In this document: piece after piece, positions 12,080 to 12,561 of the stretch
How the letters are laid out: each line of letters starts with the position of its first letter
How positions within the stretch are numbered: the first letter of the stretch is position 1
Assembly: GCA_030696545.1 (NCBI GenBank)
Contig: JAUYSA010000104.1
Span: 1-12,561 of the forward strand
Source of the DNA: Hyphomonadaceae bacterium
Lineage (GTDB): Bacteria; Pseudomonadota; Alphaproteobacteria; Caulobacterales; Hyphomonadaceae
DNA: 12,561 bases
Reading direction: 5' to 3'
The notes under the pieces: model-generated
Seen by the model: the letters and a program-made list of their open reading frames with translations, nothing else
The model's database searches: none
Told to the model about the DNA's origin: nothing
Translations under genes and position numbers: made by a program

Positions 12080-12561
12080 ATGTCCAAGCCCGCCTTCCGC
12101 TATGCAATTGCAGCAGATACGCCCGCCCTCGTCGCCCTGATCGAGCTGGCCTATCGCGGCTCTGACGCTTCCGGCAAATGGACATCGGAAGCCCACCTCC
12201 TCACCGGCCCCCGTACCGATCACGACGAAGTATCCGGCCTGATAGCCCGTGACGACACTCGCTTCCTGATCGCCGAGATCGACGGCAACATTGTCGGCTG
12301 CTGCCTCCTGCAGGGTCTAAGCCCGGAAACAACCGACACGCCCGCCATCAACGCCGCCTATTTCGGCATGTTCGCCATCCATCCCGGCGCGCACGGCACA
12401 GGCCTTGGCAAGCTGGTCATCGCCGAAGCCGAACGCCGCGTACAGCAGCTGTGGCGCGCCAACCAGATGGTGATGACCGTCATCAACGTCCGAACTGCGC
12501 TCATCGCCTGGTACGAACGCCGCGGCTACCGCCTCACCGGCGCAACGCTGCCCTTCCCCTT
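12080..12561 (+). CDS. GNAT family N-acetyltransferase (3' end outside window)
   Basis: The first 160 residues of a GNAT-fold acetyltransferase, which moves an acetyl group from acetyl-CoA to an amine; the acceptor cannot be told. The N-terminus MSKPAFRYAIAADTPALVAL is a typical opening strand and helix 1. Strand 4 and the acetyl-CoA pyrophosphate loop are clear in YFGMFAIHPGAHGTGLGKLV (94-113), where the usual Gln/Arg of the Q/R-x-x-G-x-G/A motif is His105. Then INVRTALIAWYERRGYRLTG (135-154) is the C-terminal helix with the conserved WYERRGY block. No stop is reached, but the fold is nearly complete, so few residues should be missing. The ATG at 12080 has GGAG eight bases upstream. It has no signal peptide, so unlike its neighbours it is cytosolic and probably outside the exported cluster. 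Confidence 0.85.
   Translation, partial: MSKPAFRYAIAADTPALVALIELAYRGSDASGKWTSEAHLLTGPRTDHDEVSGLIARDDTRFLIAEIDGNIVGCCLLQGLSPETTDTPAINAAYFGMFAIHPGAHGTGLGKLVIAEAERRVQQLWRANQMVMTVINVRTALIAWYERRGYRLTGATLPFP

Noticed and set aside
1..12561. Search for CRISPR arrays, tRNAs, rRNAs, insertion sequences, toxin-antitoxin or phage-defence genes
   Set aside because: No regularly spaced repeats, cloverleaf sequences, transposase motifs or defence-type domains were seen; gene style is uniform along the window with no obvious transfer boundary.

Overview
The window is high-GC, densely coding bacterial chromosome from a Gram-negative organism. It encodes AsmA, lipoproteins, Tat-type signals and a cytochrome-c2-like protein. 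Gene content and style point to an alphaproteobacterium, perhaps of the Caulobacterales/Hyphomonadaceae type; this taxonomic guess is inference and not tested. I see no rRNA, tRNA, CRISPR array or insertion sequence. Twelve protein genes are supported; the first (AsmA-like) and last (GNAT acetyltransferase) are cut by the window edges.

Layout. Positions 1-5338 hold the end of an AsmA-family gene, a reverse-strand long-chain acyl-CoA synthetase, a divergently transcribed exported type-B carboxylesterase, and a reverse-strand TetR-family regulator whose stop codon almost touches that of the esterase. Positions 5450-11938 hold the unusual part: a small class I cytochrome c on the reverse strand, then a forward run of a DUF1587/1595/1592/1588/1585 multidomain protein, a Tat-exported DUF1552 protein, a 422-residue exported protein I cannot place, an exported VOC (glyoxalase-fold) protein and a NIPSNAP-like lipoprotein. 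A convergent exported cupin follows. The truncated GNAT gene ends the window.

How it fits together. The four forward genes from 6000 to 10808 are spaced 11-17 bases apart, each with its own Shine-Dalgarno sequence, so they look like one operon driven by a promoter at about 5915-5943. The lipoprotein gene follows after a 98-base gap containing a hairpin. Every product from 5450 to 11938, and the esterase, carries an export signal. The cluster therefore looks like a periplasmic or envelope module combining an electron carrier (cytochrome c), the DUF1592/DUF1552 pair and small-molecule-binding folds (VOC, NIPSNAP-like, cupin). Its substrate is unknown. Linking the esterase, the TetR regulator and the acyl-CoA synthetase to the same pathway is a plausible but unproven inference from adjacency.

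Several start sites were reassigned from Shine-Dalgarno sequences and signal peptides: the DUF1592 protein to TTG 6000, the DUF1552 protein to ATG 7679, the cytochrome to ATG 5875, the TetR regulator to ATG 5338, the lipoprotein to ATG 10907 and the cupin to ATG 11938.
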